DNA of 48,004 nucleotides, taken from Longimicrobiales bacterium (GTDB lineage Bacteria > Gemmatimonadota > Gemmatimonadetes > Longimicrobiales > Gaopeijiaceae). This document shows, in pieces, positions 26,433 through 33,326 of the stretch. A model generated the notes under the pieces. It searched no databases and was not told the DNA's origin. It saw nothing but the letters and a program-made list of their open reading frames with translations. Location of the stretch: NCBI GenBank assembly GCA_028278645.1, contig JANQDZ010000075.1:1-48004 (forward strand), read 5' to 3'. The position numbers were made by a program, and so were the translations under genes. How positions within the stretch are numbered: position 1 is the stretch's first letter; each line of letters starts with the position of its first letter.

Positions 26433-27332
26433 ATGACCACACCCCAACATCACCGCGCCTTCTTCATTACCACCATTTGGACCCTCGGCCTTCTGTTTCT
26501 GGGGAGCATCGTCCACGCCACCGATTCCAGCCTGGCGTGCCCCGACTGGCCGACTTGTTTCGGGACCATGGTCCCTGAAATGACCGGAGGCGTGTTCTGG
26601 GAGCACCTTCATCGGCTGGTGGCCGGAGGGCTTATCCTGTTCTTCTGCGGGGCCATCTACCTCACGTGGAAGGAAAAGCCGACCTACCCGTGGGTCATGA
26701 CCGCGGCCTGGGTTGGCCTGGGGCTGCTCCTGGTGCAGGCGGTGTTCGGCGGGGTCACCGTCCTGTTTCTTCTTCCCGATGCCATTTCCACCTCTCACCT
26801 GGGCCTGGCCTTCCTATTCCTGATCCTGGCTACGGTCTTGGCAGTAGTGACGTCACCCACATGGGAGGGGGGAGCCGGACCACCGGCCGAAACCGGCCCG
26901 ACTCTGCGGAAGGCCGCGCTGGCCGCCACGGCCCTCACGTTCACTCAATCACTGGTGGGAGCCGCCGTTCGGCACACCGACGCCGGGATGGCATGTCCCG
27001 ACGTACCACTCTGCCTGGGTGCATGGATCCCGCCCCTGACAAACCAATTCGTGGCCCTCCACTTCAGCCATCGCGTTCTTGGATTGGTGGTTCTCGGGAC
27101 GGTCCTCTGGGCGGGGCATGTGGCCTTCTGGCATGGCGGCAAAGCCAAGCTGAGGAAGCTCGGCCTGGCGGCGTCCTTCCTTGTGGTGGGACAAGTGCTC
27201 TTGGGATTCCTCTCCGTCTACTTCCGGTTGGCTCCGGTCCCGGTCTCGGTGCACACCCTTCTGGCGGCCACCCTCCTCACCGTCCTGGTCGTCCTCGCCA
27301 CCCTGACCTGGGCTCCGAAGGAACCGTCTTGA
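26433..27332 (+). CDS. ctaA: Heme A synthase (CtaA/Cox15 family)
   Basis: The 299-residue protein has eight predicted membrane helices and two homologous halves. Each half carries an exposed cysteine pair (LACPDWPTCFG and MACPDVPLCLG) and His residues in helices (IVHATDSS, WEHLHRLVAG, AAVRHTDAG, ALHFSHRVLG) that bind heme. Known members oxidise the C8 methyl of heme O to make heme A for cytochrome c oxidase. GGAGGG lies 13 bases before the ATG, a rather long spacing. It overlaps the DUF420 gene by the last three bases. Cytochrome oxidase subunits themselves are not in this window. Confidence 0.93.
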   Translation: MTTPQHHRAFFITTIWTLGLLFLGSIVHATDSSLACPDWPTCFGTMVPEMTGGVFWEHLHRLVAGGLILFFCGAIYLTWKEKPTYPWVMTAAWVGLGLLLVQAVFGGVTVLFLLPDAISTSHLGLAFLFLILATVLAVVTSPTWEGGAGPPAETGPTLRKAALAATALTFTQSLVGAAVRHTDAGMACPDVPLCLGAWIPPLTNQFVALHFSHRVLGLVVLGTVLWAGHVAFWHGGKAKLRKLGLAASFLVVGQVLLGFLSVYFRLAPVPVSVHTLLAATLLTVLVVLATLTWAPKEPS

Positions 27333-27766
27333 ACGCCGAGGCCTTTGGGAACCTGCTGGCACCCATCAACGCCGTCCTGAACCTCACCAGCACGGTTTGC
27401 CTGATTGCCGGATACCGGTACATCAAAAAGAAAAAGACCCGTGAACACAAACGGGCCATGGTGGGTGCCGTTACGGCGTCCGGGCTATTTTTGGTCTTCT
27501 ACCTGACCCGGTATTCTCTGACCGGGACCCACTCGTTTGCCGGCGAAGGATGGGCCAGGGGGTTCTACCTGACGATCCTCTTCACCCACATGATCCTGGC
27601 TGCCCTCCTCGTTCCCCTCGTTCCCCGTCTCTTATACCTCGCATGGAAATCCCGCTTCGAGTCCCACGCCCGGTTGGCTCGTCGGGTCTTCCCGGTCTGG
27701 CTCTACGTTTCCGTGACCGGACTCCTGGTGTACTTCCTGCTCTACCATATCTACGGGTACCTGTAA
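27329..27766 (+). CDS. DUF420 membrane protein, probable cytochrome oxidase assembly factor
   Basis: Read from the TTG at 27329, the 145-residue protein has four helices and the DUF420 pattern: NAVLNLTSTVCLIAGYRYI, KKKTREHKRAMVGA, YLTRYSLTGTHSF, and TILFTHMILAALLVPLV, with conserved His residues in helices 2-4. DUF420/CtaM proteins are reported to be needed for maturation of heme A-type oxidases, which fits the adjacent ctaA. The TTG overlaps the ctaA stop in TTGA, and AAGGA lies before it inside ctaA, so translation is likely coupled. The open frame continues upstream through ctaA, but that part is a shadow frame. Confidence 0.85.
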   Translation: MNAEAFGNLLAPINAVLNLTSTVCLIAGYRYIKKKKTREHKRAMVGAVTASGLFLVFYLTRYSLTGTHSFAGEGWARGFYLTILFTHMILAALLVPLVPRLLYLAWKSRFESHARLARRVFPVWLYVSVTGLLVYFLLYHIYGYL

Positions 27767-27815
27767 CCCCCGGTCAGCACTCCTTTTCCAGATCCCTTCC
27801 GTCCATCCACTCCCT

Positions 27816-28661
27816 TCAGCTTCCCAAGGGCAGTTGGACCTCCACCTCGGCACCTCCGTTTTCACCATTCCGCAAAAAGACCTCACCTCCCTGACTGTTC
27901 ACGGCCCGCTTGGCATGGGGGAGGCCCAGGCCGAGACCGCCGGGGGACGTGCTGTAGAACGGGTCCATGGCCTTAAGGAGAGCATCAGCGGAGAACCCGG
28001 GCCCTTTATCTCGAACCGTCAGAGTGGCTTTTCCCCCTGCCACCCCCAGGGTGAGCTCTACTGGTTGTTCGTCTCCGAATTCCGCAGCGTTGTGGAGGAT
28101 GAGGAAGATGGCATCCTTCAGAGGTTCGGGCTCGACCTTGATTCGTATGGGTTCCTGAGGTGCCTGGACCTTCACAAGGACCGAGGACTGGCTGGCAAAC
28201 TCCCTGGTCACCTCCTGGGCCAGCTGCGTGAGGTTCCTGGTCTCCGGCTCCCGAGAAGCCGGCGGATCCTCCAAGAAGAACTCCAGGTCCTCCACGGCGC
28301 CCAAAGCCTCATCAGCGTTTTCCCGCAGATCCTCTCCGCTCCCCTCCAAGCCAGCCAGAAGGGGAGACTCCACACGATGCCGAAGGAACTCAGCGATCCT
28401 CAGTAAGGCCTTTCGGGTTTCGTCCTCATCACCGGGCCGGCGGGGGGCCCATCCCTCTACCAAGGCCTTCCTCACCTCCCGGACCTCCGGGATGGCGGCC
28501 TCGGACAACCGTTCCGGATCAGGGAGATTACCGGCGCTGAGACCTCGGACCAACGAGTCCAACTCGCGTCGAAAAACCTGCGCGCCTTTACTCTTCCCCA
28601 CTACCCAAGCCACCGCGGCGCCTACCACGAGGCCTGCCAGAAACAACACTGCTTCGATCAT
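27816..28661 (-). CDS. Histidine-kinase-like ATPase protein with one membrane anchor
   Basis: The likely start at 28661 puts a membrane helix at residues 4-22 (AVLFLAGLVVGAAVAWVVG). The 281-residue product then has a helical segment with HRVESPL (His95), aligned with the H-box HExxxP but with Arg in place of the usual acidic residue after His. The ATPase follows: N-box LHNAAEFG, G1 DKGPGFS, F-box DPFYST and G2 GLGLGLPHAKRAV. No sensor domain and no adjacent response regulator are visible. It could be a minimal kinase or an ATPase-only regulator. Confidence 0.8.
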   Translation of the reverse strand: MIEAVLFLAGLVVGAAVAWVVGKSKGAQVFRRELDSLVRGLSAGNLPDPERLSEAAIPEVREVRKALVEGWAPRRPGDEDETRKALLRIAEFLRHRVESPLLAGLEGSGEDLRENADEALGAVEDLEFFLEDPPASREPETRNLTQLAQEVTREFASQSSVLVKVQAPQEPIRIKVEPEPLKDAIFLILHNAAEFGDEQPVELTLGVAGGKATLTVRDKGPGFSADALLKAMDPFYSTSPGGLGLGLPHAKRAVNSQGGEVFLRNGENGGAEVEVQLPLGS

Positions 28662-28890
28662 TACTCGTTCGAGTTGAGGTTGGGACACGGGCGGGAACCG
28701 GCCGAACTCAGGCGTACGGTGGACCACAACCAGGCCCGCCCTTCCAAGAGGGGATCTTGGCAGACGGCCCCTGCCAGGGCAATAGCTGACAGCGGTTGCC
28801 CCAGACCGCCTTCCTCAGGTACCGTGGAAAAGCCATGAAGCCCGCTCAGGGCCCATCGACGAGACACCCCAGCGATAAAGGATCTCCAGA

Positions 28891-29355
28891 ATGGACGGCC
28901 TTCACGAAATCCAAGCCCTCTTGGACGAGAGTGGTGACAGGGACAACCCGACTGCCGAAGAGATGAAGGGCATCATGGAGTCGGTCCGGACCATCGCGGT
29001 CGTCGGGATATCCGGAAACCCCGAAAAACACGCCCGCCGGGTGCCAGCATACCTCGCTTCCAGGGGCTACGAAATCATCCCCGTGAATCCCTTCCTGGAC
29101 GAGGTTCTAGGAAAGGTCGCGAAGGACAGTCTGAAGGAAGTCACCGAGCCGGTGGACATGGTCCTCGTTTTCCGCCCGTCGGAAGAGGCCGCACAGGTCG
29201 CCGAGTTGGCCATGACCAGGGACGAGCACCCGGTCATTTGGCTCCAGAAGGAGATTCGGGCCGATCAGATGGCAGCTATTGCAAGGGGTTTGGGTTTTAC
29301 GGTGGTCCAAGATCTCTGCGCCTACGAGGTCCACAAGGCGCTGCCCGCCGGTTAA
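28891..29355 (+). CDS. CoA-binding domain protein (YccU-like)
   Basis: A 154-residue cytoplasmic protein. Residues about 28-150 form a Rossmann-type CoA-binding fold as in succinyl-CoA synthetase alpha: IAVVGISGNPEKHARRVPAY, IIPVNPFLDEVLG, VDMVLVFRPSEEAAQV, VIWLQKEI and VVQDLCAYEVHK. Members of this YccU/CoA-binding-2 family bind CoA or related nucleotides; the exact role is unknown. AAAGGAT precedes the start. It stands between a divergent kinase-like gene and a convergent hypothetical. Confidence 0.88.
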   Translation: MDGLHEIQALLDESGDRDNPTAEEMKGIMESVRTIAVVGISGNPEKHARRVPAYLASRGYEIIPVNPFLDEVLGKVAKDSLKEVTEPVDMVLVFRPSEEAAQVAELAMTRDEHPVIWLQKEIRADQMAAIARGLGFTVVQDLCAYEVHKALPAG

Positions 29356-29388
29356 TTCGGTCTGTTCGGAGACTACCAGAGAGTCGGC

Positions 29389-30060
29389 TTACTCCGGCTC
29401 GGAGACCACCCAGCGGCAGAGGTCCTGTTTCCGTGCCTCGCAAGAGGTATGCGTCACCTCTACGGACCGCCGGAGGTTCAGACTGAGGACGGCCTGAGCC
29501 AACCCGGTGACCAAAGCGCAGGCATCCCCCCCCGGATCCAGATCCAGAAGGAAATGTCCTTTCGCTTCCATCGTGAAGGGTCCGTGGGCGAATCCGCCTA
29601 TGGACCGGCCGAAGAGGGTTTTGATCCGGCGCTTGGTTTGCCGCCGGGAGGTGGCAAATAGGGCCTTTTCGCGTGAAAGCCGCCTGAGACCACGGGGCGG
29701 TCGGATGTCACCGATCAGAAGCTCACCTGCATGGAGGAAGGCCTCCTCCGAGTCCGGGCGACGGAGTACGAGGTGGAAGAGATCCTGGGTCTGCCGATCG
29801 GTGATCTTTTCCCTTCTCCGGACCTGTTCCTTGAATAGCCGGATCTGCTGGTCAACAACCTCGCTCAGGCCCAAGCGTCTGGGCATGGTCTGGGTCGGGT
29901 CCTCGGCAGCAAGCACCTCAGTGGGCAGATCGAGAGCCCGGATCACCTCCAGGAGGGAAAGGCCTACGACGGACGATACCCGAGCTTTCCCACCGGGACG
30001 GATCCCGGTGCCCAACGCATCCGCAGAGGCGAGCGGGTCAGGGTTATCTCTGTCGGCCAC
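29389..30060 (-). CDS. Hypothetical protein with possible V4R-like C-terminal domain
   Basis: A 223-residue soluble protein starting at a GTG (30060), with AAGGA about 12 bases upstream. I do not recognise the N-terminal 130 residues. The C-terminal part (about 135-220) contains HGPFTMEAKGHFLLDLD, then VEVTHTSCEARKQDLCRWVVS, a Cys-x6-Cys-aromatic ending that resembles V4R-type small-molecule sensor domains. This assignment is tentative. It lies divergently 423 bases from an ECF sigma gene, so a regulatory relation is possible but unproven. Confidence 0.6.
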   Translation of the reverse strand: MADRDNPDPLASADALGTGIRPGGKARVSSVVGLSLLEVIRALDLPTEVLAAEDPTQTMPRRLGLSEVVDQQIRLFKEQVRRREKITDRQTQDLFHLVLRRPDSEEAFLHAGELLIGDIRPPRGLRRLSREKALFATSRRQTKRRIKTLFGRSIGGFAHGPFTMEAKGHFLLDLDPGGDACALVTGLAQAVLSLNLRRSVEVTHTSCEARKQDLCRWVVSEPE

Positions 30061-30483
30061 TATTTGTAGTCCTTTTCATCAGGAGTTGAAAAAACAATCT
30101 CGGAGAAGTGGAGGATCAAGGCAACGCGGGTTTGGGCAAAAAAGAAATTCGTACCGAAATGACAGTGACTCCCCGGAAGTTATTGGCAATCTTCTTCCCC
30201 GGACGGGAGGGCATACTCTCCCGATGAGTTTAGGACAGGCGGGGAGTGGTTCGACAACGTCTCGGTGGCCATGGGGGGGCTGGTTCGCGCCCCGAGAGCG
30301 TCGATCCTCCCCCCTTTCCTTTTCCCCCCAAAAACCTACCTACCTTTGTGACACTATTGTAGAAAACCACCCTTGCGATTCCATCAAAGCCTCGATATTT
30401 TAATTTCAAAATTCCCAACTCTTGAATAAGAGTTCGAGGAAAATGAAGCTTTCCTGGCCTCCCGAACCCCAAAGGGAACGTAA
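30061..30483. other. 423-base intergenic region with promoter and leader hairpin
   Basis: Between the divergent V4R-like and ECF sigma genes. The left part is GC-rich with no recognisable motif. The right part (30340-30440) is AT-rich and holds a good sigma-70-type promoter (30373-30401) and a 7-bp inverted repeat, AACTCTT at 30417-30423 and AAGAGTT at 30428-30434, in the presumed leader. No small ORF with a ribosome-binding site is convincing. Confidence 0.5.
30373..30401 (+). promoter_or_regulatory. Candidate sigma-70 promoter of the ECF sigma gene
   Basis: TTGCGA (30373-30378), a 17-base spacer and TATTTT (30396-30401) match the -35/-10 geometry and have four or five consensus bases each. 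Transcription would begin near 30408, leaving a leader of about 75 bases before the ATG at 30484. Confidence 0.5.
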
Positions 30484-31143
30484 ATGTCTGTCAAAGCGGT
30501 GATGGAGCAGGCACAGCAGGACCAGGCTCAGCGGCACGAGGCCCAACTGCGGGATCTTCGCCCTCTCACGGAGTTGACTGACGAGGAGCTCGTAACCGCA
30601 CACCTGGAGAACCGGACAGGGGCTTTCCAGCACCTTTATGACCGGTATCGGGACCGTTTAGTCCACTTCATCATCCGCAAAACGGGGGATGGGGACCGGG
30701 CTCAGGATCTCGTGCAGGAAGCCTTCATTCGAGTCACCCGGCATCTCCACCGTTTCGATACCACGAAAAAGTTCTCGACCTGGGTCTACACCATCGCCAG
30801 CAACCTTTCGAAGAACGAGCTCAGGAATCGGTCCAGAAGCCCTCTGGTTCTGTTCCAGAAGCTCGAAAACAGCTGGGACAACGACCACAGGCCCCTGCAG
30901 TTCGAGGACTCGAGGATGCGGCCTGACGACATGTACAGGAAGCGGTACCTCCGGCGTATTGTCGAAGAAACCGTCCAGGAGCTGCCGGAGCACCATAGGC
31001 TGGTCTTCCGACTCCGGGAGTTGGAAGGAAAAAGCTACGAAGAGATCGCCGAGATCACCGGCGTAAATTTAGGGACCGTGAAAAGCCGACTCCACCGGGC
31101 CCGGAACTCCTTCGCCCAGCGGATCGAGCCGCTCCTGAACTAG
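30484..31143 (+). CDS. ECF-type RNA polymerase sigma factor
   Basis: The 219-residue protein has a 30-residue Gln/His-rich extension, then region 2 (TGAFQHLYDRYRDRLVHFI, DRAQDLVQEAFIRV, FSTWVYTIASNLSKNELR) and region 4 (LPEHHRLVFRLRELEGKSYEE, then ITGVNLGTVKSRLHRAR, a helix-turn-helix). This is a group IV sigma factor that redirects RNA polymerase to a small regulon. No anti-sigma factor follows; a terminator ends the unit at once. AAGGGA precedes the ATG. The next genes (PspA-like, YeaQ-like) suggest, but do not prove, an envelope-stress regulon. Confidence 0.92.
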   Translation: MSVKAVMEQAQQDQAQRHEAQLRDLRPLTELTDEELVTAHLENRTGAFQHLYDRYRDRLVHFIIRKTGDGDRAQDLVQEAFIRVTRHLHRFDTTKKFSTWVYTIASNLSKNELRNRSRSPLVLFQKLENSWDNDHRPLQFEDSRMRPDDMYRKRYLRRIVEETVQELPEHHRLVFRLRELEGKSYEEIAEITGVNLGTVKSRLHRARNSFAQRIEPLLN

Positions 31144-31203
31144 AAAAGAAACGCCTCGACCGACGGTTCGTTGGGACCGTCCCGGGCGCATTCGATCGAG
31201 ATT

Positions 31204-31241
31204 GGACCCCGAACGCATAATCCGTTCGGGGTCCTTTTCTT
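31204..31241 (+). terminator. Rho-independent terminator after the ECF sigma gene
   Basis: A perfect 12-bp stem (GGACCCCGAACG at 31204-31215 with 31223-31234), a seven-base loop and TTTTCTTT. It isolates the sigma gene from the PspA-like gene downstream. Confidence 0.88.
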
Positions 31242-31332
31242 TGTGTCGGCCGGAACCGGTGCTACTTTCAGGAACCCTGGCTCCCGTTGAGAGTCCGAGG
31301 TAAGTGCCCCCAAACGACAGCCTGCGCGACCG

Positions 31333-31989
31333 ATGTTCGAGAATCTCCGAAACGCCTTCCGAGAAGCGATCGACAACTTCAATAAAGAACTGGGCCGAGA
31401 CGAGGTGCCAGACGTTGTGGACGGCCTCCTCAGGCAGATGCACGAGGAGGTGACCGACACCAAGGCTCAGCTATACACCTTGGAAGAGCAGATCAAAAAG
31501 GCCATCCAGCTCTCGGAGATGGAGGAGAAGGAAGCGGCGACTTGCCGCCGCCGTGAGGAAATGGCTCGGAAGATCGGTGACAACGAGACCGCCGATGTCG
31601 CGGCCGAATACGCCGAGAAGCACGAGCGCCGCCGGGAGATTCAGGCACGAAAGGCCCTCGCCCTCCGGGAAGAATTGGAGCACAAACGGAGCGAGGTCGA
31701 GGACATGATGGTCAAGCTCAAGGAGGCCAAAGCCAAGCGGGAGTCGTTGGCCGCCACCTCAGGGCGGGCCGAAGCAAGAAATGCCATCGGAGGCGCTGGA
31801 GAGCTGTTCGACGAGTTGGACCGGATGGCGGAGAAGATCGAGGGAATCAACCATCAGAGGGAGGCTGAGGAAGACCTCCTGGAGGAGTTCGGGGAGCTGG
31901 AGTCTACGACACCATCCCGGGGGCCAACCCCGGAAGAGCTGGCCGAAGCGCGGCTCAGGGAGTTGAAGAGGGCGATGGGAGAGGAGTAG
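31333..31989 (+). CDS. PspA/IM30-like coiled-coil protein
   Basis: The 218-residue protein is almost entirely helical and charged. It begins with an amphipathic segment (MFENLRNAFREAIDNFNKEL), then long heptad-rich helices at about 30-150, including ETADVAAEYAEKHERRREIQ, which resembles the A-x-x-A-L-x-x-K region of PspA, and ends in an acidic linker and a short basic helix. PspA/IM30/Vipp proteins bind and stabilise damaged membranes as ESCRT-III-like polymers. The match is by architecture rather than by strong sequence identity. No clear Shine-Dalgarno is visible. Its 3' end overlaps the convergent gene by 35 bases. Confidence 0.62.
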   Translation: MFENLRNAFREAIDNFNKELGRDEVPDVVDGLLRQMHEEVTDTKAQLYTLEEQIKKAIQLSEMEEKEAATCRRREEMARKIGDNETADVAAEYAEKHERRREIQARKALALREELEHKRSEVEDMMVKLKEAKAKRESLAATSGRAEARNAIGGAGELFDELDRMAEKIEGINHQREAEEDLLEEFGELESTTPSRGPTPEELAEARLRELKRAMGEE

Positions 31990-32461
31990 ACAACTCCCTG
32001 ATGAACAGCAGACCGGCACACTCGCCGGCCAGGAACAGGAGCGTTTCCCGCTCCTTCTCTCTGACAGGCACCTGCGACGACCTTCCGAGAACCTGAAGGA
32101 ACCACCGACGGTCTTCATGTTCCCCTAACAGGACGGTCAGTTCACCCTCCGTCCCCATGGCCAGGCACGGCCCATGCTCTCCCTCGAGCTTCCCCAGCGC
32201 GTCCCCCGAACCTTCCTTGCGAGCAGGCTCATCTCGAAGGTCCAGTGCGAACAGGGTGTCAGGCGTCGGGTCCGGATGGCCCTTCGGGACGGAGAGGACT
32301 CCACCCCAGTTCCCACCCAACAGGTTCAGAGCCCTCCATACCGGAAGTGCCAGTCTGGAGAGGTCCCCGGCCCCACCCCAAACCGCGAAGGTTCGGAGAT
32401 CCAGGGACGGATCGGAGGACCCCAAATACCCTCGGATATCAATCACGCGATCGTCTGTCAC
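31955..32461 (-). CDS. Hypothetical protein
   Basis: A 168-residue soluble protein beginning at a GTG (32461) with AAGGAGGAG directly upstream, which is the best argument that it is real. No family is recognised. Visible features: an N-terminal FAVWGGAGDLSRLALPVW segment, a Gly/Pro-rich middle, a strand pair ELTVLLGEHEDRRWFLQVLG, and a helix KERETLLFLAGECAGLLFI before a Pro/Ser tail. It overlaps the PspA-like gene tail-to-tail by 35 bases. Confidence 0.6.
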   Translation of the reverse strand: MTDDRVIDIRGYLGSSDPSLDLRTFAVWGGAGDLSRLALPVWRALNLLGGNWGGVLSVPKGHPDPTPDTLFALDLRDEPARKEGSGDALGKLEGEHGPCLAMGTEGELTVLLGEHEDRRWFLQVLGRSSQVPVREKERETLLFLAGECAGLLFIRELSTPLPSPSSTP

Positions 32462-32625
32462 GGCTCCTCCTTCCCCCTTAGGCTAGGCTCTTCCGAGCGT
32501 CACCGTCAATGCGGGAGCCCCTTGGCAAAGGCCGTTCCGCACCCCTATCCGGGCTGGTTCCCACGGTCCAAACCGGATAGATTTCCGGCCGTTCCCTGAC
32601 AGTGAACCCCACCAAACGGAATCCG

Positions 32626-32904
32626 ATGGAGAACTGGATCGGAGTAGGAATCTGGATGGTCATGGGCGGCCTCATCGGGTTGGTCATGAAGACCTTGGTC
32701 AAACGACCGGAAGCCACCTCTGGCCATACGACCCTTCTGGTCGTCTTGGGTGCCTTCGCCGCCGTGGTGGGTGGAATGCTCGGCGTCGGGATCTTCGCAT
32801 TCGAGGACCCCAAGTCCATTAGCATGGCGGGAATGGCCGGTGCAGCCTTCCTGGCCATCCTCTTCACGTATATCTACCGCTGGGGCGTGAAGGGTCTCAT
32901 CTGA
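32626..32904 (+). CDS. YeaQ/GlsB-like small membrane protein
   Basis: A 92-residue protein from the ATG at 32626 (an in-frame GTG at 32602 would add eight residues). Three hydrophobic helices contain Gly-rich motifs: MGGLIGLVMKTLV, LVVLGAFAAVVGGMLGVGIF and GMAGAAFLAILFTYIY. This is the general plan of the transglycosylase-associated/GlsB/YeaQ family, which is linked to general and envelope stress, though substrate and mechanism are unknown. It follows the PspA-like gene but on its own, and a hairpin with poly-A/T flanks comes after. Confidence 0.68.
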   Translation: MENWIGVGIWMVMGGLIGLVMKTLVKRPEATSGHTTLLVVLGAFAAVVGGMLGVGIFAFEDPKSISMAGMAGAAFLAILFTYIYRWGVKGLI

Positions 32905-33326
32905 ACAGCTGGTGACAAATAAAAAAAAGACGACGACCCTTTCGGGCCGCCGCCTTTTTTTCGTCCCCCCACGGAGGCACCCCGTGGAGATGGGGAAGGA
33001 GAGGTGACCAGCCCCTCCTGTTCGGATTACGCGCCGAACTCGCGGAACTACCAACTGAGTGAATTCCCAACCCCTCATCCCCGCGTCTTGCGTTCGCTCA
33101 CCCTGGTATGACGGTCGAAGAACCGAAATGGTTGCCTGCCGTCATCCGCGTCGCTTCGATGGAGCACCGCCTAAGGAGCCATCGTGCGACTCCTTTCCAT
33201 ACGCACGGTCCTGCGGAATGTTTCAAGTCGGTTTTTTTCGAAGCGCTTGAGGAGCTTGAGGACCTCCGGCTACATTGTCTTCCTGCCCCTTCATCCTATC
33301 AGCACACTCCTTTAGAGGACGATTCG
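32905..33326. other. 422-base gap: terminator and long leader of the M20 peptidase gene
   Basis: Apart from the hairpin at 32921-32961 and a small 6-bp inverted repeat (CCACGG 32969-32974, CCGTGG 32982-32987), I see no gene. The frame of the M20 gene is open back to an ATG at 33108, but the residues there are unlike any M20 protein and no ribosome-binding site precedes that ATG. No clear promoter is seen. Confidence 0.5.
32921..32961 (-). terminator. Hairpin terminator, geometry favouring the minus strand
   Basis: On the minus strand an 11-base arm GGCGGCGGCCC (32954-32944), a GAAA tetraloop and GGGTCGTCGTC (32939-32929) pair fully when three G-U pairs are allowed, followed by eight T (32928-32921). 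On the plus strand the same arms have three A-C mismatches, followed by seven T (32955-32961). The plus-strand YeaQ-like gene ends 17 bases before it. Confidence 0.65.

Noticed and set aside
26666-27328. N-terminal extension of the DUF420 frame through ctaA
   Set aside because: The upstream part overlaps ctaA in another frame and is Arg/Gly/Pro-rich; the DUF420 homology begins at the TTG at 27329.
33108-33326. Upstream ATG for the M20 peptidase
   Set aside because: The 73 added residues do not resemble the family, and a good ribosome-binding site lies before the ATG at 33327.
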